Made by a program: the position numbers and the translations under genes. 64,000 nt of DNA from Enhygromyxa salina (lineage in GTDB: Bacteria; Myxococcota_A; Polyangia; Nannocystales; Nannocystaceae). Under the pieces are notes generated by a model, which ran no database searches, was not told the DNA's origin, and saw only the letters and a program-made list of their open reading frames with translations. Below are positions 18,890 through 28,366 of the stretch, piece by piece. Within the stretch, counting starts at the first letter, position 1; every line of letters starts with the position of its first letter. The stretch is taken from positions 1-64,000 of the forward strand of contig NZ_PVNL01000118.1 of assembly GCF_002994635.1 (NCBI RefSeq), in the 5' to 3' direction.

Positions 18890-21817
18890 ATGTCCGACAT
18901 CGTCTTTTCCCCCTGGCCGCACGCCGAGCGCGAGGCATCCCCCGGCAGCGCCGAGGTCCTGTATCTGCGGCGCGCGCTGTTTGTGCTTCAAGGGCGCTAC
19001 TGGAACCCACTCACGCAATCCGACACGCCCCTGCCGCCGCACCGCTGGGTGCTCGTCCACTCCGGCGAGGTCTTCTCCGAGGGGACCGACAGCGACGTCG
19101 AGGGCGTCTCCACGATCTTCGATCCGCCGCTCGACAGCGTGGCGGCCGACGACACCTGGGAGCTGATGCTGATCCCCCTGTTCGAGGGCCGCGCGGACTC
19201 CAACACCTACGCGGAGCTGGGCTGGGCCTGGATCGATGTGGAGGCCGGCGTGTGGGTGACCGGCGAGGAGCTGCGGACCGACCAACCCCGCAACCTCGAG
19301 TACGCGAAGTTCGCCGCCCGGCCGCTGCTGGGGATTCCGCTGTGGTCCACGCGTCGCAAGGCGCGGATCGGCGGGGGCTTCGCGCAGGGCGGCCCCGATT
19401 TGCAGCGCTTCGAGGCACACGGCGAACTCAGCACCTCCGAGCTGCGGCCGTTCGGGTCGCGCAGCGCCCCGTGGGTCATGCAGATCGATCACGGGTGGCT
19501 CCGGACGCACGTGCAGTTCCGGTTTTACGATCATACGCGTCGCGTCGAGCGTCCGATCCCCGCCGGCGTGCTGCTCGCGTCGGTGGATCAGGACACCTGG
19601 GCGGTCCATGGCCGCAGCAGCGTCGTCACGCCTGAAGGCAGCATCTATGTGTTGCACGCGCTCACGGAGGCGAACGCTGGGGCGTTGATGTATCAATTCG
19701 CCCTGCCCGGGTTTGCTCGTTTTCGGCTCGAAGATGACGCGTTGGATGAGTTTGATAAAGCTCGGGACGGTGCCTCCTCGTTCGCCTACGAACGCGAGGC
19801 GCCAGGCTTGCTTGGAACGCACTATTTCTTGCCCGAGGAGTGGCGCAGCCGCGGCATGGAGGCGTGGGTTGGCGACCGTGAGGCCTGCGCCGAGTTGCGG
19901 CGCAGCTTCGCCGAGTTCCGCACAGCGGGCCAGGATCCTGCTGAACCGATCTGTTTTCACCTCGACGATACGGTGACGTTCTCGGGTAAGTACCACGGCA
20001 AGCGAATTGCCCTGCTCGATCACTATCTCGGCATCCGTGATCAAGCATCGAACGAATATGGACTGGTGCCGTGGTCAACCCACGAGGTGACCGGATTTCC
20101 GCTGCGCGGGGAGGAGGCTGTATTCGTGCGTGGCGAAGGCATCGAGAAGGTGACGCGCGCGATTGGCTACGGTGGGGCGTTCTTGGAGATTGCCTTCCAG
20201 CGAAAATACGCGATGAGTGCCAATGAAGAATGGGTCGGGGCCCGCTGGGCTCGGCCGCCCCACCTGCACGGCGATCTCACAACCAGCGATCTAGCCTCGA
20301 TCCACCTCATCGACGTACGCTACCTATCCTATAATCGGCAAGGCTACCGGGTCAAACTCGCCCACCTAGTGGTCCACATCTCATCGTTCGTCCTCGCGCC
20401 GTCGGAGGACAACAAACCGGACGACCCACGTGGGGAGCAGAATCTGGCGAACACGGAGGGCGTGCCACTCATCCAACACCTCCTCCACGTGAGCGCGTTG
20501 ACGTGGGATCAATGCCACCCTGCCCACGGCGACCCGTCTGACAAGAAGGAGTATCTAGCGGTGCCGGCCGGCGGGCTCGTTGACGGGGTGACCGTACTGA
20601 AAATTCGACACTTTTTCTCTTGTCGAGAAACGGATGATGGCCGCGACGGTCACGGCCCGCACTCGTCCATTCAGGTGCATCCGCAACCAGGGCGGGCGAC
20701 TGGCGGCAACCCCATGCACCTGTATCTTGTCCGCGGGTCAAACACCAAGGCACATGACGATGAGACGCCCGAACACGCGCCGGCCCCAAGGCCACATAGC
20801 TTCGAGCCTGCGCCGTGGCCGACTCATGACCGCGTTGATGGCGTCGCCGGCCACAGTAGCACCGTCACCCATGAACTCGGCCATCAGATGGGCCTACCCG
20901 ACGAGTATATCGAACGCGTACAGCCAACGCGCGGACTCGCGGGACGACTCCCCCCATTCTTCCTCACCCACGAGGCATACCCGTACGCGCTTGCGACGAT
21001 CTCGCTGATGTGCAAGAACATATTGCCACGCTTGCGGTATTCATGGGAACTACTGCGTTGCCATCACCGCGCCAAGAAAGCGCCGAAGTGGTTCGGGCAG
21101 CTCGGTCCCTTTTTCCCTCAACTCTCGACTCCGGACCACGGCGTACTCGACTACGACTTAGACTACGCGTCAGGCCCACTGTGGACACCCGTACTCAGCG
21201 GTCGCATTGGGCACTGCTCCGCTCATCTGTTCGCCGCGCGTCGGGACGAGTCACTCGCGGGGCCCATGATGGCACAACCCAAAGACGGCGTCTCGAGCGT
21301 CCCATTTGACGGGATACTGGTTGTCACAATCAGGTACTGGTTCTCGTTCGAAAACTCGACCGACGCAAAGAGCGACTGGGGCACCATGACACAGTTTGGG
21401 CTCGAGTTCCAACAGCGCGAGAAACAACCACGAGTTTACATACATTCTCCAGCGGCGCCCGAATACAGAAACGTACTCCTTCGCATCGAGCCCCGTTTCG
21501 AGTACGAGCCTTACCCGTACCGGCCCGACATCGTCAACGCAGATCCACCTACCGCCCAAGACGCTGACGTCGAGGTCACCGTGCGCAGGCGCCCCGCGCA
21601 CAATCGGACGGTGAGCGTCTCGGGCAAACGACTGAAGGTGCACATCGACAGGCCAGACGTCGACCCGTGGCTACTGCGCGTTGCCCTGGACCCTCAACGA
21701 TGGATGAAACGACACGACGGCAAGCCGCTGCGCGACAATGAATTCACCATCCTCGCCACCTGGCTCGGCTCGACCTTGGGTCGCGCACCAGGGTCGCTGA
21801 AACGATTTTCGAAATGA
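18890..21817 (+). CDS. Large putative zinc metalloprotease (HELGHQMGLPDEY), possible secreted effector
   Basis: The 975-residue product carries HELGH (His661, Glu662, His665) followed by QMGLPDEY, a metzincin-like HExxHxxGxxDE zinc motif. The first 250 residues form a separate beta-rich domain and no signal peptide is present. Bases before about 19640 share the high-GC codon use of neighbours, while the rest is clearly richer in A/T third positions, so the catalytic and C-terminal part may have been exchanged. Its TGA overlaps the ATG of the lipoprotein gene. By analogy with polymorphic effectors, it could be delivered by the OmpA-like partner and matched by the lipoprotein; this is inference. 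Confidence 0.75.
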   Translation: MSDIVFSPWPHAEREASPGSAEVLYLRRALFVLQGRYWNPLTQSDTPLPPHRWVLVHSGEVFSEGTDSDVEGVSTIFDPPLDSVAADDTWELMLIPLFEGRADSNTYAELGWAWIDVEAGVWVTGEELRTDQPRNLEYAKFAARPLLGIPLWSTRRKARIGGGFAQGGPDLQRFEAHGELSTSELRPFGSRSAPWVMQIDHGWLRTHVQFRFYDHTRRVERPIPAGVLLASVDQDTWAVHGRSSVVTPEGSIYVLHALTEANAGALMYQFALPGFARFRLEDDALDEFDKARDGASSFAYEREAPGLLGTHYFLPEEWRSRGMEAWVGDREACAELRRSFAEFRTAGQDPAEPICFHLDDTVTFSGKYHGKRIALLDHYLGIRDQASNEYGLVPWSTHEVTGFPLRGEEAVFVRGEGIEKVTRAIGYGGAFLEIAFQRKYAMSANEEWVGARWARPPHLHGDLTTSDLASIHLIDVRYLSYNRQGYRVKLAHLVVHISSFVLAPSEDNKPDDPRGEQNLANTEGVPLIQHLLHVSALTWDQCHPAHGDPSDKKEYLAVPAGGLVDGVTVLKIRHFFSCRETDDGRDGHGPHSSIQVHPQPGRATGGNPMHLYLVRGSNTKAHDDETPEHAPAPRPHSFEPAPWPTHDRVDGVAGHSSTVTHELGHQMGLPDEYIERVQPTRGLAGRLPPFFLTHEAYPYALATISLMCKNILPRLRYSWELLRCHHRAKKAPKWFGQLGPFFPQLSTPDHGVLDYDLDYASGPLWTPVLSGRIGHCSAHLFAARRDESLAGPMMAQPKDGVSSVPFDGILVVTIRYWFSFENSTDAKSDWGTMTQFGLEFQQREKQPRVYIHSPAAPEYRNVLLRIEPRFEYEPYPYRPDIVNADPPTAQDADVEVTVRRRPAHNRTVSVSGKRLKVHIDRPDVDPWLLRVALDPQRWMKRHDGKPLRDNEFTILATWLGSTLGRAPGSLKRFSK

Positions 21818-22689
21818 AGCGGCGAACCACAACGATGCTTTGCCTCGGTGCCATGGCACTCGCCTGCGCACCGAGCCACACCTCCGTGGCCGGCCCACAG
21901 CGCCAAGCGGAGCGACCGCAGACATGGGAACGATGTACCACATCCGGGGAGTGCGAGTACGTCGACACAGCGCCAGGCCTTCCAACATGCGCCGTCACCG
22001 AAGCGCTCACATTGGAGGTGGCCCCCGTAATCGCTGTTCTGGGCCCGATTGATCGCGCGGCGGACAACCCCTTGGAGAACCTGCTCGATGCGAGCGGGCC
22101 TCCACTGTTGGATCCAGTTCTAGGAGTCGTAGCGATCCCGTTCCCACCCGAGCGTCCCGACAGCGATCTCCAATGGAGGTTCGTGTCCGCGTCGGACGGC
22201 GAGATCATTCAGCGAGATGCAGAGAACACGGCCAGTGTTCCTTTTGACATCGACGCGGCACAGCCAATGCATCAGCTCATCGTCGACAAGGATCCCAAAG
22301 ATACTTCGTGGACGATCGACCTCGAGAGCGGTCTATGGATGTCCACGAGCGACATTTTCGCAGGTGGCTGCGTGCCGAGCGGCCGCCAATGCCAAGTCCG
22401 AATTCCCGGCCGGTGTGGCCGACGATTTAACCTCCCCATTCAGAAGCAAATGGAGGTCGCAGGGTACCCATTGTTTGTATGGCATGTAGAAACTCGGCTG
22501 TGGGTATCGCCCATCGACGAGATCGCCGTCTTCATGGCCATCTATCGCGCCGACGTAGCGCTGTTCGACTATCTTGGTGGACCGCACCTCAACCCGGGCG
22601 ATGACGGCTACCAGGACTATCGACGGCGACGCGATGAATCCGGGGTCGTGGTCGCCATCGAGTATCGCGTGCTCGGAGCCAGCCAGTGA
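21814..22689 (+). CDS. Lipoprotein overlapping the metalloprotease gene, possible immunity or partner protein
   Basis: The 291-residue product has a signal peptide with lipobox-like ALAC (Cys about residue 18), and no recognised family. It contains scattered cysteines and a C-terminal region rich in Tyr, Arg and Asp. Its ATG overlaps the protease stop (ATGA) and its stop overlaps the GTG of the next gene, so translation of the three is coupled. Codon use is less GC-rich than average and matches the second part of the protease gene, suggesting they moved together. An anti-protease or docking role is plausible from position but not shown. Confidence 0.7.
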   Translation: MKRRTTTMLCLGAMALACAPSHTSVAGPQRQAERPQTWERCTTSGECEYVDTAPGLPTCAVTEALTLEVAPVIAVLGPIDRAADNPLENLLDASGPPLLDPVLGVVAIPFPPERPDSDLQWRFVSASDGEIIQRDAENTASVPFDIDAAQPMHQLIVDKDPKDTSWTIDLESGLWMSTSDIFAGGCVPSGRQCQVRIPGRCGRRFNLPIQKQMEVAGYPLFVWHVETRLWVSPIDEIAVFMAIYRADVALFDYLGGPHLNPGDDGYQDYRRRRDESGVVVAIEYRVLGASQ

Positions 22690-23852
22690 CTGTGCCGAGC
22701 TTCATCACGCAACACGCCGAGCCAGGCCGGCGCAGCCGTGTCGATGTCCAGCCGCGCCGATATGCCTCGTTTCACCCCATCGATTTCTCGCCAGATCGAC
22801 AGCCGGCCCGCGGAGGTCTCAACTCACCGATTCAGTCGATCATCATCGATCCGACCGGCCAGCGCGTGATCGCCTGCCTCGCTGATCGCGTGTTGCGTCT
22901 CGATAGCTCCCCGCCCCAGCAGTACTGGAGCGACGAGCTTGGCCGCTGGGTAGCCCTCGCCACGCCAGAGGGCCTCATCTATGGTCCAGATCTACACCCG
23001 TGGGACGGCAGCCCGTCGCGGTCACTCGCGTCGATCGAGATCCTGCTCGAGGGCGACCCACGCACCCAGCTCGCGGTAGCCGCGAGCACAACACACTGGC
23101 TCACGGCCGTCGCTGCCGGGCCGCCGCGGGGCGTACCAGTCGTCAACATCGAGCTTCGCTCCCGCGCCGCCGACAGGACCCACGATGTCTGGGACGCTCA
23201 GCTCGAGGGCGACGGCGTCGCCGCGATCGACGACACCAACCGCCTCGCGGTGCTCACCGCGGAGGGTCTGCACCTGTTCGAGCCGACCGGCGCCGACGAC
23301 CAAGGCGTCAACACGTCCACCCAGCTCGAGACCCCGCCCACAGGCTACGCCGTCGGCGCTGCGGTGCCTGGCTGGGTGGCCCTGTTCGCCGAGGATCTCG
23401 ATCCCCAGGTCCCGGCCGAGCACTGGGCGCGCCGCCGCGGACTGCCCCCAGGGCGTGTGCTGGCGCAGCGCTGGCACACCAAGGCGATCGCGTGGCAGGC
23501 CGACGGCACGCACGCGTGGACCACCAGCTTGCCCTTCGAGGTCTACCAGCCCGCGCTCGAGCGCGGCGACGGAACGCTGGTCTTCGCCGGCCGGGGCTTG
23601 GCGTCGGTCTCGGCCGCCGACGGTCAGCTGCGTTGGCTGCGAAGCCTCGACGAGGCTGCGGCCGCGACGGCGTTCGGCGACGGCAGCGTGGCGCTCGTGC
23701 ATGGCAGCCGTCTGACGATCCTGACCGCCGACGACAAGATCGCCCAGAGCTTCGATGCACCCGACGGCGAGAGGCTCGTGACCCAGCCGGCGATCGGCCC
23801 CGACGCAACGATCTACGTGGCCACGGCGACCAAGCTACTCGCGCTGCGGTAA
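22686..23852 (+). CDS. PQQ/WD-like beta-propeller protein, last gene of the metalloprotease operon
   Basis: The 388-residue product has repeating blade-like units (for example DPTGQRVIACLADRVLRLD, ADGTHAWTTSLP, GDGSVALVHGSRL, GPDATIYVATATKLLAL) typical of PQQ-like beta-propellers, and no signal peptide. Such propellers act as binding platforms. The GTG start overlaps the stop of the lipoprotein gene. Codon use returns to the high-GC norm from about 22.9 kb. Its role in the operon is unknown; a chaperone or adaptor for the protease is one possibility. Confidence 0.75.
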   Translation: MTVPSFITQHAEPGRRSRVDVQPRRYASFHPIDFSPDRQPARGGLNSPIQSIIIDPTGQRVIACLADRVLRLDSSPPQQYWSDELGRWVALATPEGLIYGPDLHPWDGSPSRSLASIEILLEGDPRTQLAVAASTTHWLTAVAAGPPRGVPVVNIELRSRAADRTHDVWDAQLEGDGVAAIDDTNRLAVLTAEGLHLFEPTGADDQGVNTSTQLETPPTGYAVGAAVPGWVALFAEDLDPQVPAEHWARRRGLPPGRVLAQRWHTKAIAWQADGTHAWTTSLPFEVYQPALERGDGTLVFAGRGLASVSAADGQLRWLRSLDEAAAATAFGDGSVALVHGSRLTILTADDKIAQSFDAPDGERLVTQPAIGPDATIYVATATKLLALR

Positions 23853-24099
23853 CGAACATTGGCAGGTTCCGCCCCATGCTGGAGCTGACACCTTGCGCGT
23901 TTACCGTGTGCAACAGGATACGCCGCAACGGCAAGCTCATCGACGTGGCCGAAGACCTCTTCCAAACCCTCAGCGCCTGACGCGCCGCCTCGAGTTTGAT
24001 GCCCACATTGTGCATGACATCACCAACTGGTCTTGCCCCAAGTTTCTCGGGGAGAAGAGACGGGGACTTCGACGCTTCACTCATAGGGACTTCTGCCGA

Positions 24100-25209
24100 T
24101 CACTCGTAGTGGTACTCCCAGTCCCAGGGCATGCCGTTGTCGCCGAGGACCCGACGCGCGAGATCGGGGTAGAGCCGCTCTGCGCGGGAGTCGTTCGCGA
24201 GCATGACCAGGCAGCGCCTGCCGGCCTCCTCGCAGATGACCATATTGCCGGTCCACGGGTTGTGCCCGCCCTTGAACCACGTCTGGCCGTGCGCGCCGCG
24301 AAAGGTGACCAGCCCGAGCCCCGCTGAGAGGCCGATCTCAGCGTTGCCCGGCGCGGTCGCCTGCTCTAGCGTGGGGAATTGGTAGGGCGAGGTGATCGCC
24401 ACCTGCGGCCGGACCATCTCGGCGCGCGAGGCCTCGCTGAGCCCCTCGCCCCTGACGATGCCCGACCACAGGCGCGCCTGATCGGCGATGCTGGTGTCCA
24501 TGGATCCGGCGGCGCTGGGGCTGCTGCGCTCGTCATGCGGCTCCATCTTCCCGTCGAGGCCGTAGCCGTCGGCAAGGTTCGCGGCGAAGTCCGGCCGCCA
24601 CTGCATGCTCGTCTGGGTCATGCCAAAACGATCGAAGACCCGGGCCTGCATCTCCGCGCCGACGTCAAGCCCGAGACCGCGCTCCAAGACCAGCTGGAGG
24701 ATATAAAAGCCCTCGCCGGAGTAGCCGTAACGGCTCCCCGGATCGTGGTGGAAGCGCAGGCGCTCGTCGGCCTCGAGCCATCGAAAATTGGCGAACCCGG
24801 TGGTGTGGGTGAGGATGATGCGCGGCGTCAGGGCTCGCCAGCGTTCATCTCCGGCCAGATCGCTGTAGTCGTCGTCGCCCTCATCAAACTCGGGGAGCGG
24901 CTTGGGGAGAAGATCGACGACCGACGCGTCGAGGTCGAGCAGCCCCTCGTCGACCAGCTGCAAGACCATGTAGGCGAACGCGGTCTTGGTCAGCGAAGCG
25001 CCGTACATGATCGTGTCGACGGTGAGCGGAAGATCGCGCTCTACGCTGCGGTGACCGAACGCTGCGACGTGGACCACCTCGCCGTCCTCGATGATCGCCA
25101 GCGCGAGACCCTGCACGTTCTCGCGCTGCATCAGCTGCTGCGCCTCGGCGTCGATCTGCGTGTAGTCGACAGGAGCGCGACGGCCCTGCATCGTTGCGCA
25201 GCTCGCCAC
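24100..25209 (-). CDS. Serine hydrolase, beta-lactamase/esterase class C family
   Basis: The 369-residue product belongs to the beta-lactamase-like serine hydrolases (class C/EstB type). The nucleophile motif is ASLTK (Ser72, Lys75), the second motif is YSG (Tyr163), and a KGGHN segment near the C-terminus stands in for KTG/HTG. It is more likely an esterase or peptidase than a true beta-lactamase. The frame continues upstream of the GTG into a hydrophobic stretch that, with VASC, makes a good lipoprotein signal, but no ordinary start codon was found there; the 5' end abuts a transposase remnant and may be altered. Confidence 0.85.
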   Translation of the reverse strand: MASCATMQGRRAPVDYTQIDAEAQQLMQRENVQGLALAIIEDGEVVHVAAFGHRSVERDLPLTVDTIMYGASLTKTAFAYMVLQLVDEGLLDLDASVVDLLPKPLPEFDEGDDDYSDLAGDERWRALTPRIILTHTTGFANFRWLEADERLRFHHDPGSRYGYSGEGFYILQLVLERGLGLDVGAEMQARVFDRFGMTQTSMQWRPDFAANLADGYGLDGKMEPHDERSSPSAAGSMDTSIADQARLWSGIVRGEGLSEASRAEMVRPQVAITSPYQFPTLEQATAPGNAEIGLSAGLGLVTFRGAHGQTWFKGGHNPWTGNMVICEEAGRRCLVMLANDSRAERLYPDLARRVLGDNGMPWDWEYHYE

Positions 25210-25289
25210 GGTGAACGTCAGAAGGCCCGTCAGGAGCCTGTGGATGGGAGCCTTGCTCGTACGAATGCGTCGACAAATACCAGCGACGG

Positions 25290-25487
25290 GAGCATCGCGC
25301 CAGCGCTCGTGTCAGCCGCGGAGATGTCGATGCGAAAGACGCGGGCCAGCAGCGTCATCCAGGAAAGCCGAGACGGAGCAGCATCACGTAGCTGAGCCTC
25401 GAGCAAGGTTGTGGTGGCCAGGAGCTCGATGAGCCCGCGAGGGACAAACAGCGCGAGCTGCTTGAGCAAGATCGCTACGGGGCGCAT
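25290..25487 (-). pseudogene. Degenerate remnant resembling an IS91-type transposase C-terminus
   Basis: The minus-strand frame holds segments such as LKQLALFVPRG and SRLSWMTLLARVFRIDIS. These resemble the end of IS91/IS801-type transposases, where a conserved LAALVPPPR block is followed by W-x-x-LL-x-RVF-x-ID before a CPRCGGRM zinc motif. The zinc motif is missing here and there is no full gene. A related remnant lies at about 31.0-31.2 kb. Confidence 0.45.
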
Positions 25488-25524
25488 CGAGGCGCGCAGA
25501 CGATCACCGGGCGGGAGTACGTCA

Positions 25525-25905
25525 TCACGATGGGACCACGCACACGCCGACGTCCTCGTAGCCCGGGGGGCGCCATGCCCTCCTCGAACCACGCCTCGCA
25601 CTCGTGGCTCGGGTTCTCACAGCTCGGATCGGTCAGGTCGCACGTCTCGGTGCAGCAGGCTAAGCCTTCGCAGCGTTGACCGTACGCGGCCGCGGTGACG
25701 CACAAGGCTCCCGGGTCGCAGGACGCGAGGTTCTCGCAGGAGGTCCCCGGTGCACCAGGGTTGAGGCCGGCATCGGGAGCGCAAACAAAGTCGTCGTCGA
25801 CCGAAAACAGCTTTGGCCTCGCGGGTAGTCGTCGCCGTCGGGGTCGCAGCTGAGAAGGCACAGGTTGAGCACGGCGACACCCTCGTGAGACCAAATTGGA
25901 GTCCG
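25525..25905 (-). pseudogene. Truncated, twice-frameshifted Cys-rich protein gene
   Basis: Three frame segments, read in turn, give one Cys-rich sequence of a type common in Nannocystaceae: CDPDGDDYPRGQSCF, then DDDFVCAPDAG through ECEAWFEEGMAPPG, then YEDVGVCVVPS and a stop at 25525. The joins need one base added near 25804-25807 (A4 run) and one base removed from the G6 run at 25565-25570. The 5' part with signal peptide is missing. It is a decayed gene, unless the sequence has indel errors. Confidence 0.7.
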
Positions 25906-26047
25906 GTCAAGTCGACTCGCCGGAGCAGACCTTCCCGATCCGCCGTGGCCGAGTGGATGCATCCATGCCCGTGTTCCGCGGGGCCTGCTCGACGCCCTCC
26001 CTCGGCCTCAGCTATGAACCCGAGTTCGTCAGCGACACTCGATGGCC

Positions 26048-26623
26048 TCAGCCGTCCCCAAAAATCTGGCGCACGAGCATCTCATCCCAGTCGGGTCGGC
26101 CCACCAAGATCCGCCTTCCCGACTGCCGCTCCGTCTCGCTCGCCAGAGCAGCCGGGAGCGCGACACAATGCCCAGCCTGAGCGTGCATCGCCGCCTCATC
26201 AACCGAATCACACCGATACACGCGCTCGTGACACTGCACGCACGACCGCACCGACGCGTCTTCAGAGGGAGCCAGCGCGGCCCATGACATCGGGCAAAGA
26301 TAGCGGAACCGGACCCGCATGGACGAGCGAGATTCGCCACACCCATAGATCCGACGGCCCCGCCAAATCAACGCCCACCACCCCGGATCCACATCCCGAC
26401 GCATGGTCGCCAGCTCGGCCCGCTCACCCTCGTCCAACCAGCCCCGCTCGAACAACGTCTGCTCGAGCACCAACACCCGCGCCCGCCACGTGTGCCCCGC
26501 GCTGAGCAGCCACTGCGCATACTCGCCGCGTATCTGTGCCTGATCCACGGCCGGTATTTGCAGTTGTTTCAGCCAACCCCGTTCGCTGGAATTCAGCCAA
26601 GATTCAATTCGTTCCGGTAGCAT
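26048..26623 (-). CDS. TIGR02996-like repeat-companion protein
   Basis: The product (191 residues from the ATG at 26623; a second ATG lies at 26656) has an N-terminal segment with IRGEYAQWLLSAGHTWRARVL, resembling the TIGR02996 domain that is frequent in myxobacteria and planctomycetes. A Cys/His region follows (RYLCPMSW, CVQCHERVYRC, HAQAGHC) that may bind a metal. Function is unknown. The gene is divergent from the lipoprotein gene at 26852. No operon partner. Confidence 0.65.
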   Translation of the reverse strand: MLPERIESWLNSSERGWLKQLQIPAVDQAQIRGEYAQWLLSAGHTWRARVLVLEQTLFERGWLDEGERAELATMRRDVDPGWWALIWRGRRIYGCGESRSSMRVRFRYLCPMSWAALAPSEDASVRSCVQCHERVYRCDSVDEAAMHAQAGHCVALPAALASETERQSGRRILVGRPDWDEMLVRQIFGDG

Positions 26624-26851
26624 AGTTCCGCTCGAGCCCCTTGGCTCACAGTTCATACACCACCGGCGCGCGCAGCTCGACCTGGGCGTGGGCTGATCCA
26701 GGCGACCCGCGAGGCGCTGAGCTGGGGGCTGTCGCTGGTCGGGGTCCCGGCGCCCGAGCGCTTGTGAGCCGTCGTAGGAGCCCGCCACCGCGTGGGCCTC
26801 GCCAACGAATTCTTCGGCCATGGTCGAGCCGACTGAGGTATCGTCGCGGCG

Positions 26852-27844
26852 ATGGCCAAGCGACAACAGGCGAGCTGGTTGGGCTCGGCGCTGATCGTCG
26901 TAGGCTGCCATGGAGCGGGCCCATCCAGTGCGCCACAGGGGGCGGCCGAGCCGACGCCTCAAGCCACGCCAGCGCTCTCAGGGGCGGAGACCTCACCGGG
27001 CGCCACACCTCACCCCTTCGCCGGTACTGTCGAGATGTCGAACGAAGCAGATCTCGCGCTCGCCGACATGAGCGTCTTTCACGGTGACGGCGAGCGCCTC
27101 GCCTTCGCGCGCGACGGTCGGGTGCTCTATGAGCGGCTCGACCGCGAGCGGGGGCTCCTGCGCTGGACGGCCCAGCTCGACGCGGACGGCATGGCCGAGC
27201 TGGTCGCCGTGGCCGAGAGGCTGGCGGAGGACTGGCCGGCGCTGCCCCAGCGGCCGGGGATCCCCGACGAGGTCATGGTCACTTTCTCCTACCGAAACCG
27301 CGGCGGCACGCTGGTGAGCAAGTCGCTGTGGGAACGCGACTTCGGCGAGCTCGCGCCCGGCCACCCGGTGCTCGAGCTTCGCGGCGTGGTCAAACGCGTG
27401 GGAGCATCGCTCGTGGGAGCCGACTCCGGAGCGCCGCAGGCAGAGCGAGAGGCGGGCGACGACTGGCCGCACGTGCTCGACCGGGTGGCGTTCGAAGCCC
27501 CCGGCACGGGCGGCGAGAAGCTGGTGCTCGTCCCGGGGCGGTCGCAGACCTCGGCCTCGGGCTTCACGCTCACCCTGGGCGCGACCCCCTTCGAAGCGCG
27601 CGACATGTCGAGCGCCGACGTCTCCTCGCCGGCGATCGCAATACAGCGTGTCGAGCTCATCGTCTCCCGAGGAGGACAGACCGAGCGTCTTCACTTCACC
27701 GAGCCGAGCCCGGGGGTGGCCTCTCGGGTGCGTGGCGAGTGGCAGGGCCACGCCTTCGTCCTCGAGTCGATCCACCACGTGGACAAAGCGATGCGCGTGG
27801 TGTTTCGCGTCGAACCGCTCGACCCGAACGCGACGTCACCATGA
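26852..27844 (+). CDS. Lipoprotein, unknown function
   Basis: The 330-residue product has a short signal peptide with lipobox (VVGC, Cys19), a Pro/Ala/Ser linker to about residue 55, and a domain that contains repeated beta-strand patterns (FARDGRVLYER, RWTAQLDADGMAELV, VMVTFSYRNRGG). The first part of the domain resembles small periplasmic proteins of unknown function in Polyangia. Two similar halves may exist but similarity is weak. Single gene, about 230 bases from the divergent TIGR02996-like gene. Confidence 0.75.
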   Translation: MAKRQQASWLGSALIVVGCHGAGPSSAPQGAAEPTPQATPALSGAETSPGATPHPFAGTVEMSNEADLALADMSVFHGDGERLAFARDGRVLYERLDRERGLLRWTAQLDADGMAELVAVAERLAEDWPALPQRPGIPDEVMVTFSYRNRGGTLVSKSLWERDFGELAPGHPVLELRGVVKRVGASLVGADSGAPQAEREAGDDWPHVLDRVAFEAPGTGGEKLVLVPGRSQTSASGFTLTLGATPFEARDMSSADVSSPAIAIQRVELIVSRGGQTERLHFTEPSPGVASRVRGEWQGHAFVLESIHHVDKAMRVVFRVEPLDPNATSP

Positions 27845-27979
27845 GCGCAGCGCGAGGAGGGTTTTCCCTCCCCGTCCAGTGCCCGGTTCGCTCCGCGCGC
27901 AGGAAACGAGGCTCGCCCCGGGCGGCGCCCTGCGGAGACCCACCTCCAGTCTCGCCTTCCACTGAACGAATACGGAGGT

Positions 27980-28366
27980 ATGCGGAATCTTCAGGCAGCG
28001 TATCGCGAGCACGCACGTGGTAGTGTGAATGAACTGGTGACCTCCCGAAAAATCACACAGTTCGACAACGGCCGACTTCATGGCCTTGACTGCATGTCTA
28101 TTTCTCTCAGCATCGAAGACGGTTTCACGCTGTCCTTTATCGACTTCGAACCGCGCCTTGGTGAGGCAATCACGGTCACGTTCGATGATTGGCGAAACCT
28201 CAGCGTCGACGGCCTGGGAACCGTCTCGTCCTCCTCTTGCGTACTCGTAGGCCCTGACGCTTCGGAGTATTGTTTAGAATTGCACTTCGACGACGGGGCG
28301 TCGCAACTCAAGGTATGGGTAAAAGGTCAGTTCAAGATCGAAACGTCGACGGCAAGAGTATTCTGA
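27980..28366 (+). CDS. Small hypothetical protein of atypical composition
   Basis: The 128-residue product has no cysteine pattern, signal peptide or known motif; alternating hydrophobic residues suggest an all-beta fold. Codon use is much less GC-rich than in neighbouring genes, which suggests acquisition by transfer, as seen for orphan immunity proteins. GGAGGT lies directly against the ATG at 27980, too close for a normal ribosome site; GTG 28025 is a possible alternative start without a visible site. A perfect palindrome GAGGTTGCAACCTC overlaps the stop (28365-28378) and a small GGCAC/GTGCC hairpin follows at 28380-28392. Confidence 0.6.
   Translation: MRNLQAAYREHARGSVNELVTSRKITQFDNGRLHGLDCMSISLSIEDGFTLSFIDFEPRLGEAITVTFDDWRNLSVDGLGTVSSSSCVLVGPDASEYCLELHFDDGASQLKVWVKGQFKIETSTARVF

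Noticed and set aside
23876..23980. 34-codon frame after the propeller gene
   Set aside because: Short, no ribosome site and no similarity; the 247-base gap between the two convergent genes shows no convincing gene or strong terminator.
24100..25209. True class C beta-lactamase
   Set aside because: The family fold is clear, but the YSG and GGHN variants and lack of an AmpR-type neighbour favour an esterase or peptidase.
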